This document shows, piece after piece, positions 27,767-37,508 of a stretch of DNA of 64,000 nucleotides. This stretch comes from Solobacterium sp. Lineage in GTDB: Bacteria; Bacillota_I; Bacilli_A; Erysipelotrichales; Erysipelotrichaceae. How positions within the stretch are numbered: the stretch's first letter is position 1; each line of letters opens with the position of its first letter. The notes under the pieces are model-generated. The model was not told the origin of the DNA. It did no database searches and saw only the letters and a list, made by a program, of their open reading frames with translations. The stretch is taken from NCBI GenBank assembly GCA_017510405.1, contig JAFWNG010000013.1:336384-400383 (forward strand), written 5' to 3'. A program made the position numbers and the translations under genes.

Positions 27767-29281
27767 ATGGCCAAGTATTACGACACAACAAGTCATACTT
27801 TCAGTGAATATCTTCTGGTTCCGGGACTGACCAGAAAAGAAAATATCCCGACATCGGTTTCCCTTAAGACACCTCTGGTCAAATACAACAAGAGAAACGG
27901 TGAAGAGTCCGCAATGACATTGAATATTCCCATGGTCAGTGCTGTTATGCAGTCTGTTTCGGGAGACCGTCTCGGAGTTGCTCTGGCCAAGGAAGGCGGT
28001 ATGTCTTTTATTTTCGGTTCTCAGCCGATCGACTCTCAGGCAGCCATGGTTGCCCGCGTCAAGAATTATAAAGCCGGCTTCGTCGTAAGTGATTCCAACG
28101 TCACGCCGGATACGACCCTGCGCGAAGTACTGGATCTGGCTGAAAAAACCGGCCACTCCACAATGCCGGTCACAGAAGACGGTACATCGAACGGCAAACT
28201 GATCGGTCTTGTCACTTCCCGTGACTACCGTGTATCGCGCATGGATGTCGGCGTTAAAGTCAGTGAGTTCATGACGCCGCGTGAAAAACTGATCGTTGCA
28301 GATCTCTCCTATAACCTCAGCGACTGCAATGACCTGATCTGGGAACATAAACTGAACACACTGCCGATCGTCGATGAAAAAGACCGTCTGCAGTATCTCG
28401 TATTCCGCAAGGACTATGCTTCGCACAAAGACAATCCGAATGAACTTCTGGATGAAGAGAAGCGCTACATGGTCGGTGCCGGCATCAACACACGCGACTA
28501 CAAGGACCGTGTTCCGGCGCTTGTAAAAGCAGGCGTGGACTGCCTGGTCATTGACTCTTCCGACGGCTACAGCGAGTGGCAGGCGGATACACTGGACTGG
28601 GTCCGCGCAACATACGGCGATAAGGTCAAGATCGGTGCCGGCAATGTCGTTGACGGCGACGGTTTCCGTTATCTTGTTTCCCACGGTGCTGACTTTGTCA
28701 AGATCGGCATCGGCGGCGGTTCGATCTGCATCACCCGTGAGACAAAGGGTATCGGCAGAGGCCAGGCAACTGCCGTGATCGAAGTTGCCAAGGCACGCGA
28801 TGAATACTATGAAGAGACCGGTATCTATGTACCGATCTGCTCGGACGGCGGCATCGTCTACGATTATCACATCGTTCTGGCGCTTGCCATGGGTGCGGAC
28901 TTCGTCATGCTGGGAAGATACTTCTCCCGTTTCGAGGAAGCTCCCGGACAGAAGCTCATGATCAACGGCTCCTTCGTCAAGGAATACTGGGGCGAAGGCA
29001 GCAACCGTGCAAAGAACTGGCAGAGATATGATCTGGGCGGAAAGGGAAAACTGTCCTTTGAAGAAGGTGTTGACTCCTACGTTCCGTATGCGGGAACTCT
29101 GAAGGACAACGTTGCCGTAACGACATACAAAGTGAAATCCACCATGTGCAACTGCGGTGCGCTCACGATCCCGGAACTGCAGGAAAAAGCAAAGCTTACG
29201 CTTGTTTCCTCCACCTCGATCGTTGAAGGCGGTGCGCATGATGTCATCGTCAAGAACAACGACCGCGAGTACAACCAGTAA
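27767..29281 (+). CDS. guaB: Inosine-5'-monophosphate dehydrogenase, divergent clade
   Basis: Oxidises IMP to XMP in GMP synthesis. The 504-aa protein has a TIM barrel with two inserted CBS domains (about residues 95-220) and the catalytic cysteine loop [13 protein letters not shown]. The mobile flap reads NWQRYDLGG, where ordinary bacterial enzymes have a GSxGAM...DRYFQ type segment. This flap and the segments [21 protein letters not shown] and [15 protein letters not shown] match, from memory, the IMPDH of the protozoan Tritrichomonas foetus, long suspected to be of bacterial origin. It is a single gene with its own promoter and terminator. Confidence 0.95.
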   Translation: MAKYYDTTSHTFSEYLLVPGLTRKENIPTSVSLKTPLVKYNKRNGEESAMTLNIPMVSAVMQSVSGDRLGVALAKEGGMSFIFGSQPIDSQAAMVARVKNYKAGFVVSDSNVTPDTTLREVLDLAEKTGHSTMPVTEDGTSNGKLIGLVTSRDYRVSRMDVGVKVSEFMTPREKLIVADLSYNLSDCNDLIWEHKLNTLPIVDEKDRLQYLVFRKDYASHKDNPNELLDEEKRYMVGAGINTRDYKDRVPALVKAGVDCLVIDSSDGYSEWQADTLDWVRATYGDKVKIGAGNVVDGDGFRYLVSHGADFVKIGIGGGSICITRETKGIGRGQATAVIEVAKARDEYYEETGIYVPICSDGGIVYDYHIVLALAMGADFVMLGRYFSRFEEAPGQKLMINGSFVKEYWGEGSNRAKNWQRYDLGGKGKLSFEEGVDSYVPYAGTLKDNVAVTTYKVKSTMCNCGALTIPELQEKAKLTLVSSTSIVEGGAHDVIVKNNDREYNQ

Positions 29282-29287
29282 TGAAAG

Positions 29288-29311
29288 AGGAAGGCCGTGC
29301 CTTCCTTTTTT
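29288..29311 (+). terminator. Intrinsic terminator after guaB
   Basis: AGGAAGGC / GCCTTCCT with loop CGT and six T. Confidence 0.85.
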
Positions 29312-29320
29312 CACGGAAAT

Positions 29321-29352
29321 AAAAAACAGGAATGAGTACCGTCTCATTCCTG
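29321..29352 (-). terminator. Intrinsic terminator after the DUF5662 gene
   Basis: On the minus strand CAGGAATGAG / CTCATTCCTG with a 6-base loop is followed by T6. The stem begins inside the last codons of the gene. Confidence 0.85.
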
Positions 29353-29913
29353 CCGCGGAGATCTGTTATTAAGCAGATGACTCTGCGGATGCCACTGCCG
29401 CAGTTCTTCCTTCAGCCATGCAAAGGCTGCATCTTCTCCTTCGTCGCGGATCCGCGTGAGGATCGTGCGCAGTAGCTCTGCCGTCTTCGGATGCATGTAC
29501 TGCTTATCGTTTTTTGCTTCAAAGTAATTCAGTGCCGATGCGGATGTATACTTCTCTTTCTCGTATACCTTGCACGCGGCAACACGGTCGCATACCATTT
29601 CCACAACGTAAGGGAAGGGCATCTCGATCGGCTGCCAGACACCGTCCAGCATGTCATACCAGTATTCCCAGTGATGGCGGTTGTGTCCCTTGTGATGAAG
29701 CCAGCCGAGTGAATAGCCGTAGATCTCCTTTTCCGCGGTATACGGGGAACGGAAGCCCTGGAAGAAACGCACGCTCACGAGGAATTCCTGCGGCGAGTAT
29801 TTGGAAAGGTCATGCATAAGACCCTGACGGTACAGACCGCATTTGAAGCAGTTTCTGCGGACTTCGGCACGGTGGGTGTTAACGGTTTTCAAATGTGCAG
29901 CAAATCTGTTCAT
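29344..29913 (-). CDS. DUF5662 family protein
   Basis: The 189-aa soluble protein is rich in His, Trp and Tyr. It matches DUF5662 by the segments GLMHDLSKYSPQEF and LHHKGHNRHHWEYW; the ordered His/Asp residues suggest metal binding. No function is known to me. It stands alone on the minus strand between guaB and the nusB operon. A -10 box ends 6 bases before its ATG with no ribosome binding site, predicting a leaderless start. Confidence 0.8.
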   Translation of the reverse strand: MNRFAAHLKTVNTHRAEVRRNCFKCGLYRQGLMHDLSKYSPQEFLVSVRFFQGFRSPYTAEKEIYGYSLGWLHHKGHNRHHWEYWYDMLDGVWQPIEMPFPYVVEMVCDRVAACKVYEKEKYTSASALNYFEAKNDKQYMHPKTAELLRTILTRIRDEGEDAAFAWLKEELRQWHPQSHLLNNRSPRQE

Positions 29914-29919
29914 GCCACA

Positions 29920-29928
29920 ATAATAGCA
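29920..29928 (-). promoter_or_regulatory. Extended -10 promoter of the DUF5662 gene
   Basis: TGCTATTAT on the minus strand, ending exactly 6 bases before the ATG at 29913. TTGCAA about 19 bases upstream could serve as -35. Confidence 0.55.
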
Positions 29929-29970
29929 TGGAACAGGGATTCTGTTGCAAATGCAATATACCTTTATTCA

Positions 29971-29979
29971 TGGTAAAAT
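29971..29979 (+). promoter_or_regulatory. Extended -10 promoter of the nusB operon
   Basis: TGGTAAAAT followed by CAGGAG as ribosome binding site for nusB at 29998. It is divergent from the DUF5662 promoter about 50 bases away. Confidence 0.6.
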
Positions 29980-29997
29980 ATACAGCAGGAGTGAACT

Positions 29998-30375
29998 ATG
30001 AAACGACACGAACAACGCGAAAAAGCTATGATCACGGTATATCAGTATCTGATGATGCCGCGGAATACACAGGAACTGATCGAATCGGTATTTGATATGC
30101 CGGAGGATGCCATCGAACCGTATTTCAGCGATGTCATCCACGACGCGATCGCCAATGAGACAAAGTATGCGGGATATCTGGACAGAGTGATGGATAACTG
30201 GAGCTACGACCGCCTCGGATGTATTGAAAAAGCGATCCTGCTGGTAGGCTGTGCCGAGTTCAATCAAAAGAAGACGGAAGCGGCAGTCATCATCGATGAA
30301 GCTGTCCGGATGGCAAAAAAATACTGCGGTGAAGACAGCTACAAGTTCATTAACCGCGTCCTGGATGTTATATGA
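29998..30375 (+). CDS. nusB: Transcription antitermination factor NusB
   Basis: Binds BoxA RNA with NusE in rRNA antitermination. The 125-aa all-helical protein has the N-terminal KRHEQREKAMITVYQ and the C-terminal family motif VIIDEAVRMAKKYCGEDSYKFINRVLD. First gene of the 30-39.6 kb operon; its TGA overlaps the xseA ATG (ATGA). folD, often next in Bacillus, is absent. Confidence 0.95.
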   Translation: MKRHEQREKAMITVYQYLMMPRNTQELIESVFDMPEDAIEPYFSDVIHDAIANETKYAGYLDRVMDNWSYDRLGCIEKAILLVGCAEFNQKKTEAAVIIDEAVRMAKKYCGEDSYKFINRVLDVI

Positions 30376-31778
30376 GCGGACTGCATTACCGGAGCGTAGA
30401 TGAACTGGTAGCAGCCCTGAAAAGGATCGTCAACGGACAGCCGGCCCTGCAGAATATAGCGGTGGACGGAGAAGTGCTGAAGGCACGCATGTCCACGAAC
30501 GGCCATCTGTACTTTACTCTGAAGGATTCCACCGGCGGCGGTGAGATCGGCTGTATCGTATGGGCAAGTACGGTGCGGCGGCTGTCATGGCTGCCGAAGA
30601 ACGGCGACCGGATCACGGTGACCGGAACCGTAGAGATCAAGTACACGACAGCAGATCTGAAACTGTATGCCGTCAAAATGGAGCCGGCAGGCATTGCCCA
30701 GTTTTATCTGCAGTATCAGCAGCTGCGGGCACGTCTGGAAAAGGAAGGTCTGTTTGACCCGGCGCATAAGAAGCCGCTGCCGAAGTACCCGATGGATATC
30801 GCGGTCGTGACCGGTGACGGTACGAGCGGCTATCAGGACGTCATGCACTGGCTCGGACAGCGCTGGCCGGTCGCGAAAGTAAAGGCATATCCGTGCATGG
30901 TGCAGGGAAACAGTGCTCCGCGCGATATTATAAGAGCTCTGCTGGCTGCCGATCAGTGCGGTCATGATATTATCCTGCTTGTCCGGGGAGGAGGCGGCTT
31001 CATGGAACTGTTCTGTTTCAATGATGAACAGCTGGCCAGATGCATCTACAGCCTCAATACACCGGTAGTGACCGGTATCGGACATGAAGATGATATGACG
31101 ATCGCCGACAGTGTGGCAGACCTCAGAACGAACGTTCCGAGCGCCGCTGTAGTGGAATCCGTCCCGGACATCAACGATGTGATGAATACACTCGCCGTCT
31201 TTGAAAACAGCATGCGCATCAGCGTGAACAATGCCGTTGCGCGCCGCAAAGAGGCAATGAAACGAATAACCGAAATGCCGGTATGGTCGCATCCGGAACG
31301 TCTGTATGAGCCGTACCGCATGCGGATCCGCAGCAGCGAACAGACGCTGATGACGGTAAAAGAGAAAACGAACCGTGAACGTACCAGGCTGAACAGTCTG
31401 TACCAGCAGTTCCAGAGCATCATGAACAGAAAGACCCAGGAATGGGACCGGCGCATCAGCCGTTCTGTCTATGAAATGGAAACGGCGGTGCGGAACCGGG
31501 TAAACAGCGAACAGACACGGTGCGGACAATATGAAGCAAAACTGAATGACAGCATCAAAGCCGCCGCGGAAGCGAAGAAGAAACAGTTTCTTTCTTCCGT
31601 ACAGCTCCTGGATGCGCTGTCTCCGCTGTCCATCCTGTCACGCGGCTACAGTGTCGTCCTGAAAAACGGCGCTGCCGTCCGGCGCGTCGGGGATACCGAA
31701 CCGGGAGATCTTCTTACCGTTCGGCTGAGTGACGGTGAGATCTTCACAGAAATGAAAGGAAAGACGGTATATGAGTAA
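30372..31778 (+). CDS. xseA: Exodeoxyribonuclease VII large subunit
   Basis: Catalytic subunit of the single-strand-specific exonuclease. The 468-aa protein has an N-terminal OB fold (ISTNGHLYFTL-like: MSTNGHLYFTLKD), the catalytic region with TGDGTSGYQDVMH, VRGGGGFMELFCFNDEQLAR and GIGHEDDMTIADSVADLRTNVPSAA, and a long C-terminal coiled coil that binds XseB. It overlaps both nusB and xseB. Confidence 0.96.
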   Translation: MSGLHYRSVDELVAALKRIVNGQPALQNIAVDGEVLKARMSTNGHLYFTLKDSTGGGEIGCIVWASTVRRLSWLPKNGDRITVTGTVEIKYTTADLKLYAVKMEPAGIAQFYLQYQQLRARLEKEGLFDPAHKKPLPKYPMDIAVVTGDGTSGYQDVMHWLGQRWPVAKVKAYPCMVQGNSAPRDIIRALLAADQCGHDIILLVRGGGGFMELFCFNDEQLARCIYSLNTPVVTGIGHEDDMTIADSVADLRTNVPSAAVVESVPDINDVMNTLAVFENSMRISVNNAVARRKEAMKRITEMPVWSHPERLYEPYRMRIRSSEQTLMTVKEKTNRERTRLNSLYQQFQSIMNRKTQEWDRRISRSVYEMETAVRNRVNSEQTRCGQYEAKLNDSIKAAAEAKKKQFLSSVQLLDALSPLSILSRGYSVVLKNGAAVRRVGDTEPGDLLTVRLSDGEIFTEMKGKTVYE

Positions 31779-31983
31779 CGAAGCAAAGACATTTGAAGAC
31801 TCCATGGCTCGTCTGGAAGAGATCGTAAAAGAACTTCAGAACAACGAGAAACCGCTGGATGAAATGATCACACTGTTTGAAGAAGGACTCCGCCTTGTCA
31901 ATGCATGCAATACCAGACTGAATGATTTTGAAACACAGATCAATGAGATCGTAAGGAAGAACTCTCTTCATGACAATTCCTGA
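31771..31983 (+). CDS. xseB: Exodeoxyribonuclease VII small subunit
   Basis: The 70-aa helical protein, with TFEDSMARLEEIVKELQNNE and LEEMITLFEEG-like (LDEMITLFEEGLRL) motifs, is the standard XseB pattern. It overlaps xseA by 8 bases and ispA by 14, so production is probably coupled. Confidence 0.95.
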   Translation: MSNEAKTFEDSMARLEEIVKELQNNEKPLDEMITLFEEGLRLVNACNTRLNDFETQINEIVRKNSLHDNS

Positions 31984-32812
31984 GTTTGAAAAGCTGCTCG
32001 AAAGCTGCATGGACGCGGTAACGCCCAGCCGTACCGAAGAGGCAATGCGGTATTCTCTTACGGCAGGGGGAAAGCGGATCCGTCCGTTGCTGCTGTTCGA
32101 AGTGCTGAAAGGATACGGAGCTGATCCGGCAAAGGGGAAAGAAGCCGCGGCTGCTCTGGAGATGATCCACACCTATTCGCTCATTCATGATGATCTGCCG
32201 GCCATGGACAACGATGATCTGCGCCGCGGCGTTCCGACCTGTCATAAACAGTTTGATGAGGCGACGGCGATCCTTGCCGGAGACGGACTTCTGACGCAGG
32301 CATTCGTTACGCTGGCAAACAGCAGCCTCACACCTCAGCAGGCCGTATCCTGCATGAAGATCCTGTCGGAAATGGCCGGTGCGGACGGAATGATCCTCGG
32401 TCAGACGCTTGATATAGCCGAAGAAACGAAGCTGACATGGGAAGATCTGGTGCGTGTGCATCGTTATAAAACAGGCTGTCTGCTGAGCGCGCCGCTCATG
32501 ATGGCAGCGGTGATCGCCGGCCATGAAGACGCCGTCGAGACATGGCACGAAGCGGGAAACGCACTTGGTCTCGCATTCCAGATCCAGGACGACATCCTGG
32601 ATGTCGAACTTACCGCGGAAGAGTTCGGAAAATCGAATTCGGACGAAAAGAATGATAAAATAACAAGTGTAACAGTATTAGGGATAGAAACAGCTAAAAC
32701 AGAAATGGCGCGTCAGTATCAGCGGGGGCTGGATACTGTGCGCTCAATAAGGGGGTTTGATTCAGAAAGCTTTGCAGCTATGGTCGAAGCGATTCAAAAG
32801 CGCAGAAAATAG
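31970..32812 (+). CDS. ispA: Polyprenyl (farnesyl) diphosphate synthase
   Basis: Head-to-tail condensation of isopentenyl diphosphate, giving farnesyl or geranyl diphosphate for undecaprenyl and quinone-type lipids. The 280-aa protein has the first aspartate-rich motif in HDDLPAMDNDDLRRG and the second in FQIQDDILDVE, plus GGKRIRPLL. The residues before the first motif (MIHTYSLIHDD) suggest a short-chain product. It is in the same transcript as dxs, which supplies the pathway's first committed step. Confidence 0.94.
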   Translation: MTIPEFEKLLESCMDAVTPSRTEEAMRYSLTAGGKRIRPLLLFEVLKGYGADPAKGKEAAAALEMIHTYSLIHDDLPAMDNDDLRRGVPTCHKQFDEATAILAGDGLLTQAFVTLANSSLTPQQAVSCMKILSEMAGADGMILGQTLDIAEETKLTWEDLVRVHRYKTGCLLSAPLMMAAVIAGHEDAVETWHEAGNALGLAFQIQDDILDVELTAEEFGKSNSDEKNDKITSVTVLGIETAKTEMARQYQRGLDTVRSIRGFDSESFAAMVEAIQKRRK

Positions 32813-32823
32813 GAGGCGTATCT

Positions 32824-34707
32824 ATGAATCTGAATGAAATCCGAAATCCTGATTTTCTCAGAACAATGGATGAGAAGCAGATGGATGAGCTCGCAAGAGA
32901 GATCCGTGAGTTTCTGATCCAGAACATATCAAAGACCGGCGGACATCTTGCCAGCAATCTCGGTGTTGTGGAACTGACGATCGCACTTCACCGTGTTTTC
33001 AGTGTTCCCGAAGATAAAGTTTTCTTCGATGTCGGACACCAGTGCTATACACATAAGATCCTTACCGGACGGGCGGACCGTTTCCCCACACTGAAGCAGT
33101 TTCAGGGCCTCAGCGGTTTCCAGAAGCGAAACGAAAGCCTGTATGATGTCTGGGAAGCGGGACACAGTTCAACGTCACTGAGCGCTGCTCTGGGCATGGC
33201 TGTGGCCAGAGATCTTCATCACGGCAGCTATTCCATCGTACCGGTGATCGGAGACGGTGCGCTCAGTTCCGGAATGTCTCTGGAAGCGCTGAATCAGATC
33301 GGTTCCGAAAAAAGAAAGATCATCATTGTATTCAACGACAATAATATGTCGATCTCCCGGAATGTCGGCGCCATGGCGAAAGGCTTTTCCAAGCTGCGCG
33401 CCGGAAAGGGATACAATGATCTGAAACGAAATATGAAAAAAGGCCTGATCCGCAATTCCTTCGGACGGGCTGTCTATACAGGTCTGAAATCCATCAAGGA
33501 TACCGTACGCGATACGATCATTGATGAGGGCATTTTCGGTGAGTTCAACCTGGATTATCTCGGTCCGGTCGACGGACATAATCTGCATGACCTGATCGAG
33601 GCGTTCGAGACCGCCAGAACACATGACAGACCGGTTGTCGTCCATGTCATCACCAAGAAGGGGAAAGGATACCCGTTCTGCGAAAATGATATTGACGGCA
33701 GATGGCACGGCATCGGACCTTTTGATATTCATTCCGGCCGGGAAAAGCACGGTACTCCGGAAGGCTTTATTTCCTGGAGCGCTCTTATGAGCAATACCGT
33801 TACGGAACTGGCAGAAACGAATAAGGATATCGTAGCGGTTACTCCTGCCATGGTATACGGAAGCTGTCTGCAGACCTTCTTTGCGAGATATCCGGAGCGA
33901 AGCTTTGACTGCGGCATTTCCGAAGAACATGCGGCGACATTCTGCGCCGGCCTGGCACTTTCCGGCATGCGTCCGTATTTCACGGTATACAGTTCCTTCC
34001 TGCAGCGTGCGTACGATCAGATCAATCATGACATCTGCCGTATGGATCTTCCGGTCGTGATCGGAATCGACAGGGCAGGACTGTGCGGCGGCGACGGCGA
34101 TACCCATCACGGTGTATTCGATATCGGCCTGCTCAAAGCGCTGCCAAATATGATCCTGGCTGCGCCGTCTACTGCGCAGGAAGCGAAAGACATGCTGTAT
34201 ACCGCGTTCCGCACAGATCATCCGTACGCAATAAGATTTTCCAAGGATTTTGTCAGAATTCCGGGTAAATATGAAATGAGGACGATTGAGACCGGAAAAT
34301 GGGAAATGTACAACGACGCTCCGGACAACAAAGTGATCGTACTGACCTATGGATCAGACGTGCAGACACTGCTGAATAAGGTCACTGTGAATGCGCTGCC
34401 GGTCACCGTAGTCAACTGCCGGTTCCTGAAGCCGATCGATACAGAAATGCTCTGTGACATCGCAAAGCGGGATGCATCCGTGATCGTATATGAAACAGAT
34501 ATGCTGGAAAACGGTCTCGGCGCATCTGTACTGGAGTATCTGAATGATCAGGGTCTTACGATGAAGATCCGCCGTTTCGGCATCCCGGACCGCTATGTTC
34601 CGCAAGGCTCCAACCATCAGCTGAAACGCATGATGGGGCTCGATCTCAATACCCTCATGGACGAAATACTAAAGGATCTGGAACATGCTGAAATATCTGT
34701 ACATTAA
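32824..34707 (+). CDS. dxs: 1-deoxy-D-xylulose-5-phosphate synthase
   Basis: First step of the methylerythritol phosphate route to isoprenoids: pyruvate plus glyceraldehyde 3-phosphate. The 627-aa thiamine-diphosphate enzyme has FDVGHQCYTHKILTGR, the cofactor motif GDGALSSGMSLEALN...FNDNNMSI, and DRAGLCGGDGDTHHGVFDIG in the second domain. It follows ispA with AGGAGGCG. recN begins 23 bases before its stop; tlyA and argR, which lie between them in Bacillus, are absent. Confidence 0.96.
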   Translation: MNLNEIRNPDFLRTMDEKQMDELAREIREFLIQNISKTGGHLASNLGVVELTIALHRVFSVPEDKVFFDVGHQCYTHKILTGRADRFPTLKQFQGLSGFQKRNESLYDVWEAGHSSTSLSAALGMAVARDLHHGSYSIVPVIGDGALSSGMSLEALNQIGSEKRKIIIVFNDNNMSISRNVGAMAKGFSKLRAGKGYNDLKRNMKKGLIRNSFGRAVYTGLKSIKDTVRDTIIDEGIFGEFNLDYLGPVDGHNLHDLIEAFETARTHDRPVVVHVITKKGKGYPFCENDIDGRWHGIGPFDIHSGREKHGTPEGFISWSALMSNTVTELAETNKDIVAVTPAMVYGSCLQTFFARYPERSFDCGISEEHAATFCAGLALSGMRPYFTVYSSFLQRAYDQINHDICRMDLPVVIGIDRAGLCGGDGDTHHGVFDIGLLKALPNMILAAPSTAQEAKDMLYTAFRTDHPYAIRFSKDFVRIPGKYEMRTIETGKWEMYNDAPDNKVIVLTYGSDVQTLLNKVTVNALPVTVVNCRFLKPIDTEMLCDIAKRDASVIVYETDMLENGLGASVLEYLNDQGLTMKIRRFGIPDRYVPQGSNHQLKRMMGLDLNTLMDEILKDLEHAEISVH

Positions 34708-36328
34708 AAACTATGTTCTTATCGACGAACTGAGCCTGGATCTGGAAAACGGATTCAGCGCTTTTACCGGTGAAACGGGTGCCGGAAAATCCATCCTGAT
34801 AGATGCGATCTCACTGCTCTGCGCTGCCAGAGCAAGCTCCGCCCAGGTAGCACACGGTAAGGAAAAAGCCATCGTTGAGGGAACTTTCGCCTTTGAACCG
34901 GACGGACGTGTATGCACTCTGCTGAAAGAAGCCGGCTTTGAACCGGAAGAAGAAGTTGTCTTTACCCGTGAGATCTATGCCAACGGAAAATCAACAGCGC
35001 GGATCGACCGCCGTACGGTTACGCTCGCTTTCCTGCGCGAATGCCTGGAAGATGAGATCGATATCCACGGACAGCGGGATACAGCGTATCTCCTGCGGCC
35101 TTCCATCCACGTGGATCTTCTTGACGAATACGCTTCGCTTCAGGACATGCGCAGTGCCGCTGCGGAAGCCTACAGACAGTACAGAGATCTTACGGATGCG
35201 AAAGAGAAAGCGCTGAACGAGACGTACAACGAATCCGATCTCGAGTTCCTGCAGTATCAGATCGATGAGATCGAAGAAGCGGATCTGCAGCCGGGAGAAG
35301 ATGAAGAACTGGCAGAAAAAGAACGCCAGTACCGTCTGATCAAGGCAAATTACGAACGGATCCAGAATGTCCTGAATGTATACCGGACGAATGTTTCGGA
35401 TTCTCTGTATGACATGAACAAAGTCATGGCATCGGTTCAGACTGATGAGAAGCTGGAAGAGATACAGACGGCTGTAAATGACAGTTATTATGCGCTTTCC
35501 GACGCCATGTCTTCTCTGGAACGCTACATGGACAGCCTTGATCTTTCCGAAGAGGAGATCAATTCCATGCAGGAGCGCCTGTATATCCTGCAGAAGCTCA
35601 AGCGCAAATACGGACGCACGATCGAAGACATCCTCGCCCGTAAGGAAGAAATGAAAGAACAGATCGAGCGAATCCGCAACCGTCAGGAATACCTGGATAA
35701 AATGGACCGCAGGATCGCGAATGCTCTTCGTGAATACAATAAAAAAGCCGGTGAACTGTCCGCAAAGCGTCATGAAGCCGCTCCTCGTCTGGATCAGGAT
35801 ATCCGCGGACATCTGCAGGACCTGATGCTTGAAAATGCTGTATTTGTGACTTCTATCGAAGAAGGGGAGCCGTCCGCGAAAGGAAGCGACCGCGTCGAAT
35901 TCATGATCTCAATGAACCGGGGAGAACCTGTCCGTCCGCTCAGCCGCACTGCCAGCGGCGGCGAACTGTCCCGTCTCATGCTTGGCCTGAAAGTCATCTT
36001 CTCGCGCCTGCAGAAGATCCATACCGTTATCTTTGATGAAATCGATACCGGGGTCAGCGGACCTGTCGCTACCGCCATCGGCCGCAAGATGCGCACACTG
36101 TCAGAGGACTGTCAGGTATTTGCCGTTACCCATCTGGCACAGGTAGCGGCCTGTGCCGACAGACAGTATCTTGTTCATAAAGACGCCGGTGAAGACTCCA
36201 CGCATACCAGTGTCGCTCTTCTGGAAGAAGATGAACGAATCCGCCAGCTGGCGCTGATCGCAAGCGGAGAAATCACGGAATCCTCCGTTCGCGCTGCGGA
36301 AGAACTGTATCGGAGGAACCGTTCCTGA
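34685..36328 (+). CDS. recN: DNA repair protein RecN
   Basis: SMC-like ATPase for double-strand-break repair. The 547-aa protein has the N-terminal IKNYVLIDELSLDLENGFSAF, Walker A TGETGAGKSILIDA, a central coiled coil (about residues 150-370), ABC signature SRTASGGELSRLMLGLK, Walker B VIFDEIDTGVSG, and AVTHLAQVA. It starts inside dxs, so it is coupled to the isoprenoid gene. Complete. Confidence 0.97.
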   Translation: MLKYLYIKNYVLIDELSLDLENGFSAFTGETGAGKSILIDAISLLCAARASSAQVAHGKEKAIVEGTFAFEPDGRVCTLLKEAGFEPEEEVVFTREIYANGKSTARIDRRTVTLAFLRECLEDEIDIHGQRDTAYLLRPSIHVDLLDEYASLQDMRSAAAEAYRQYRDLTDAKEKALNETYNESDLEFLQYQIDEIEEADLQPGEDEELAEKERQYRLIKANYERIQNVLNVYRTNVSDSLYDMNKVMASVQTDEKLEEIQTAVNDSYYALSDAMSSLERYMDSLDLSEEEINSMQERLYILQKLKRKYGRTIEDILARKEEMKEQIERIRNRQEYLDKMDRRIANALREYNKKAGELSAKRHEAAPRLDQDIRGHLQDLMLENAVFVTSIEEGEPSAKGSDRVEFMISMNRGEPVRPLSRTASGGELSRLMLGLKVIFSRLQKIHTVIFDEIDTGVSGPVATAIGRKMRTLSEDCQVFAVTHLAQVAACADRQYLVHKDAGEDSTHTSVALLEEDERIRQLALIASGEITESSVRAAEELYRRNRS

Positions 36329-36329
36329 T

Positions 36330-37508
36330 ATGTCCCGTGTATACTTTCACATAGATCTGAATGCGTTCTTTGCCAATGCGGAGATCCTGCTGGATCCTTC
36401 TCTTGCCGGAAAACCGATCGCTGTAGCAGGCAGTACGCGCCGAAGCGTTATTTCCACGTGCAGCTATGAAGCACGGACGTTCGGCGTACACAGCGCCATG
36501 CCGGTCAGCGAAGCCAGACGTCTCTGCCCGCAGCTGATCCTGCTGGAGGGACACTATACCTGGTACAGTGAACTGTCCCGCAGATTCATGCAGATCGTTT
36601 CCCGCTATACCCAGGAAGTAGAGCAGGCCTCTGTGGATGAATGCTATGCCGATGTCACCGATGTGATACGCCGCTATCCCAGACCGCTCGATCTTGCGAC
36701 TGAGATGCAGCAGACGATCCTGCGCGAGACCGGCATTCCGTGTTCGATCGGTGTCGGACCGAATATGATGCTTGCCAAGATGGCCAGCGATATGAAAAAG
36801 CCGATGGGCATCACTGTCCTGCGTCTGCGCGATGTACCGCAGAAAATGTGGCCGCTGCCGATCGGAGATCTGCGCGGGATCGGAAACCGGACCGTGCCGC
36901 TTCTGGAAGACGCCGGGATCCGCACGATCGGTGATCTGGCCAATCCCCGGGACATCAATGCCGTAAGAGAAGTATTCGGAAAGCAGACAGAGCACATGAT
37001 CCGTAAAGCGCAGGGCTACGACGACCGTGTGCTGGTCAGGGAATATGATGCCCGCTCCATGGGCGTATCGGAAACGATGCTGGAAGATGTTACGGATTAC
37101 GAAGAGATCCGCGGACTCTTCCGCGTTCTTGCCCGACGGCTGTCCTCACGTCTGAAAAAGGCGGAAAAGGCCGGCAGTCTTGTGCAGATCCGCATCTGCT
37201 ATTATGACTTCCGGAATATCGACCGTTCCGCAAAAACACAGAACCCTGTCAACCGCAGCGATGATCTGTTCGTCCAGGCGATGTCTCTGTTTGACAGCAA
37301 CTGGGATGGTGATCCGGTGCGTCTTGTCGGCATATCCGTGAGCGACTTTACATCAGACGCAGGCGTCATCTCCAGACTGAATCTGTTTCATGATGATATG
37401 GAAGACGATGAAAACACTGACGACATTCTTTCGGATCTTAACCGCCAGACCGGCACATCTTCCTTCATGCGTGCTTCGGCGCTGCTGAAAAAGGAGGCCG
37501 ATCAATGA
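36330..37508 (+). CDS. dinB: DNA polymerase IV, Y family
   Basis: Error-prone translesion polymerase. The 392-aa protein has [13 protein letters not shown] with the first catalytic Asp, [14 protein letters not shown], and [15 protein letters not shown] with the catalytic Asp-Glu pair. A helix-hairpin-helix ([17 protein letters not shown]) and a little-finger domain follow. No clear clamp-binding motif is seen at the end. It overlaps xerD by 4 bases (ATGA). Confidence 0.93.
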   Translation: MSRVYFHIDLNAFFANAEILLDPSLAGKPIAVAGSTRRSVISTCSYEARTFGVHSAMPVSEARRLCPQLILLEGHYTWYSELSRRFMQIVSRYTQEVEQASVDECYADVTDVIRRYPRPLDLATEMQQTILRETGIPCSIGVGPNMMLAKMASDMKKPMGITVLRLRDVPQKMWPLPIGDLRGIGNRTVPLLEDAGIRTIGDLANPRDINAVREVFGKQTEHMIRKAQGYDDRVLVREYDARSMGVSETMLEDVTDYEEIRGLFRVLARRLSSRLKKAEKAGSLVQIRICYYDFRNIDRSAKTQNPVNRSDDLFVQAMSLFDSNWDGDPVRLVGISVSDFTSDAGVISRLNLFHDDMEDDENTDDILSDLNRQTGTSSFMRASALLKKEADQ

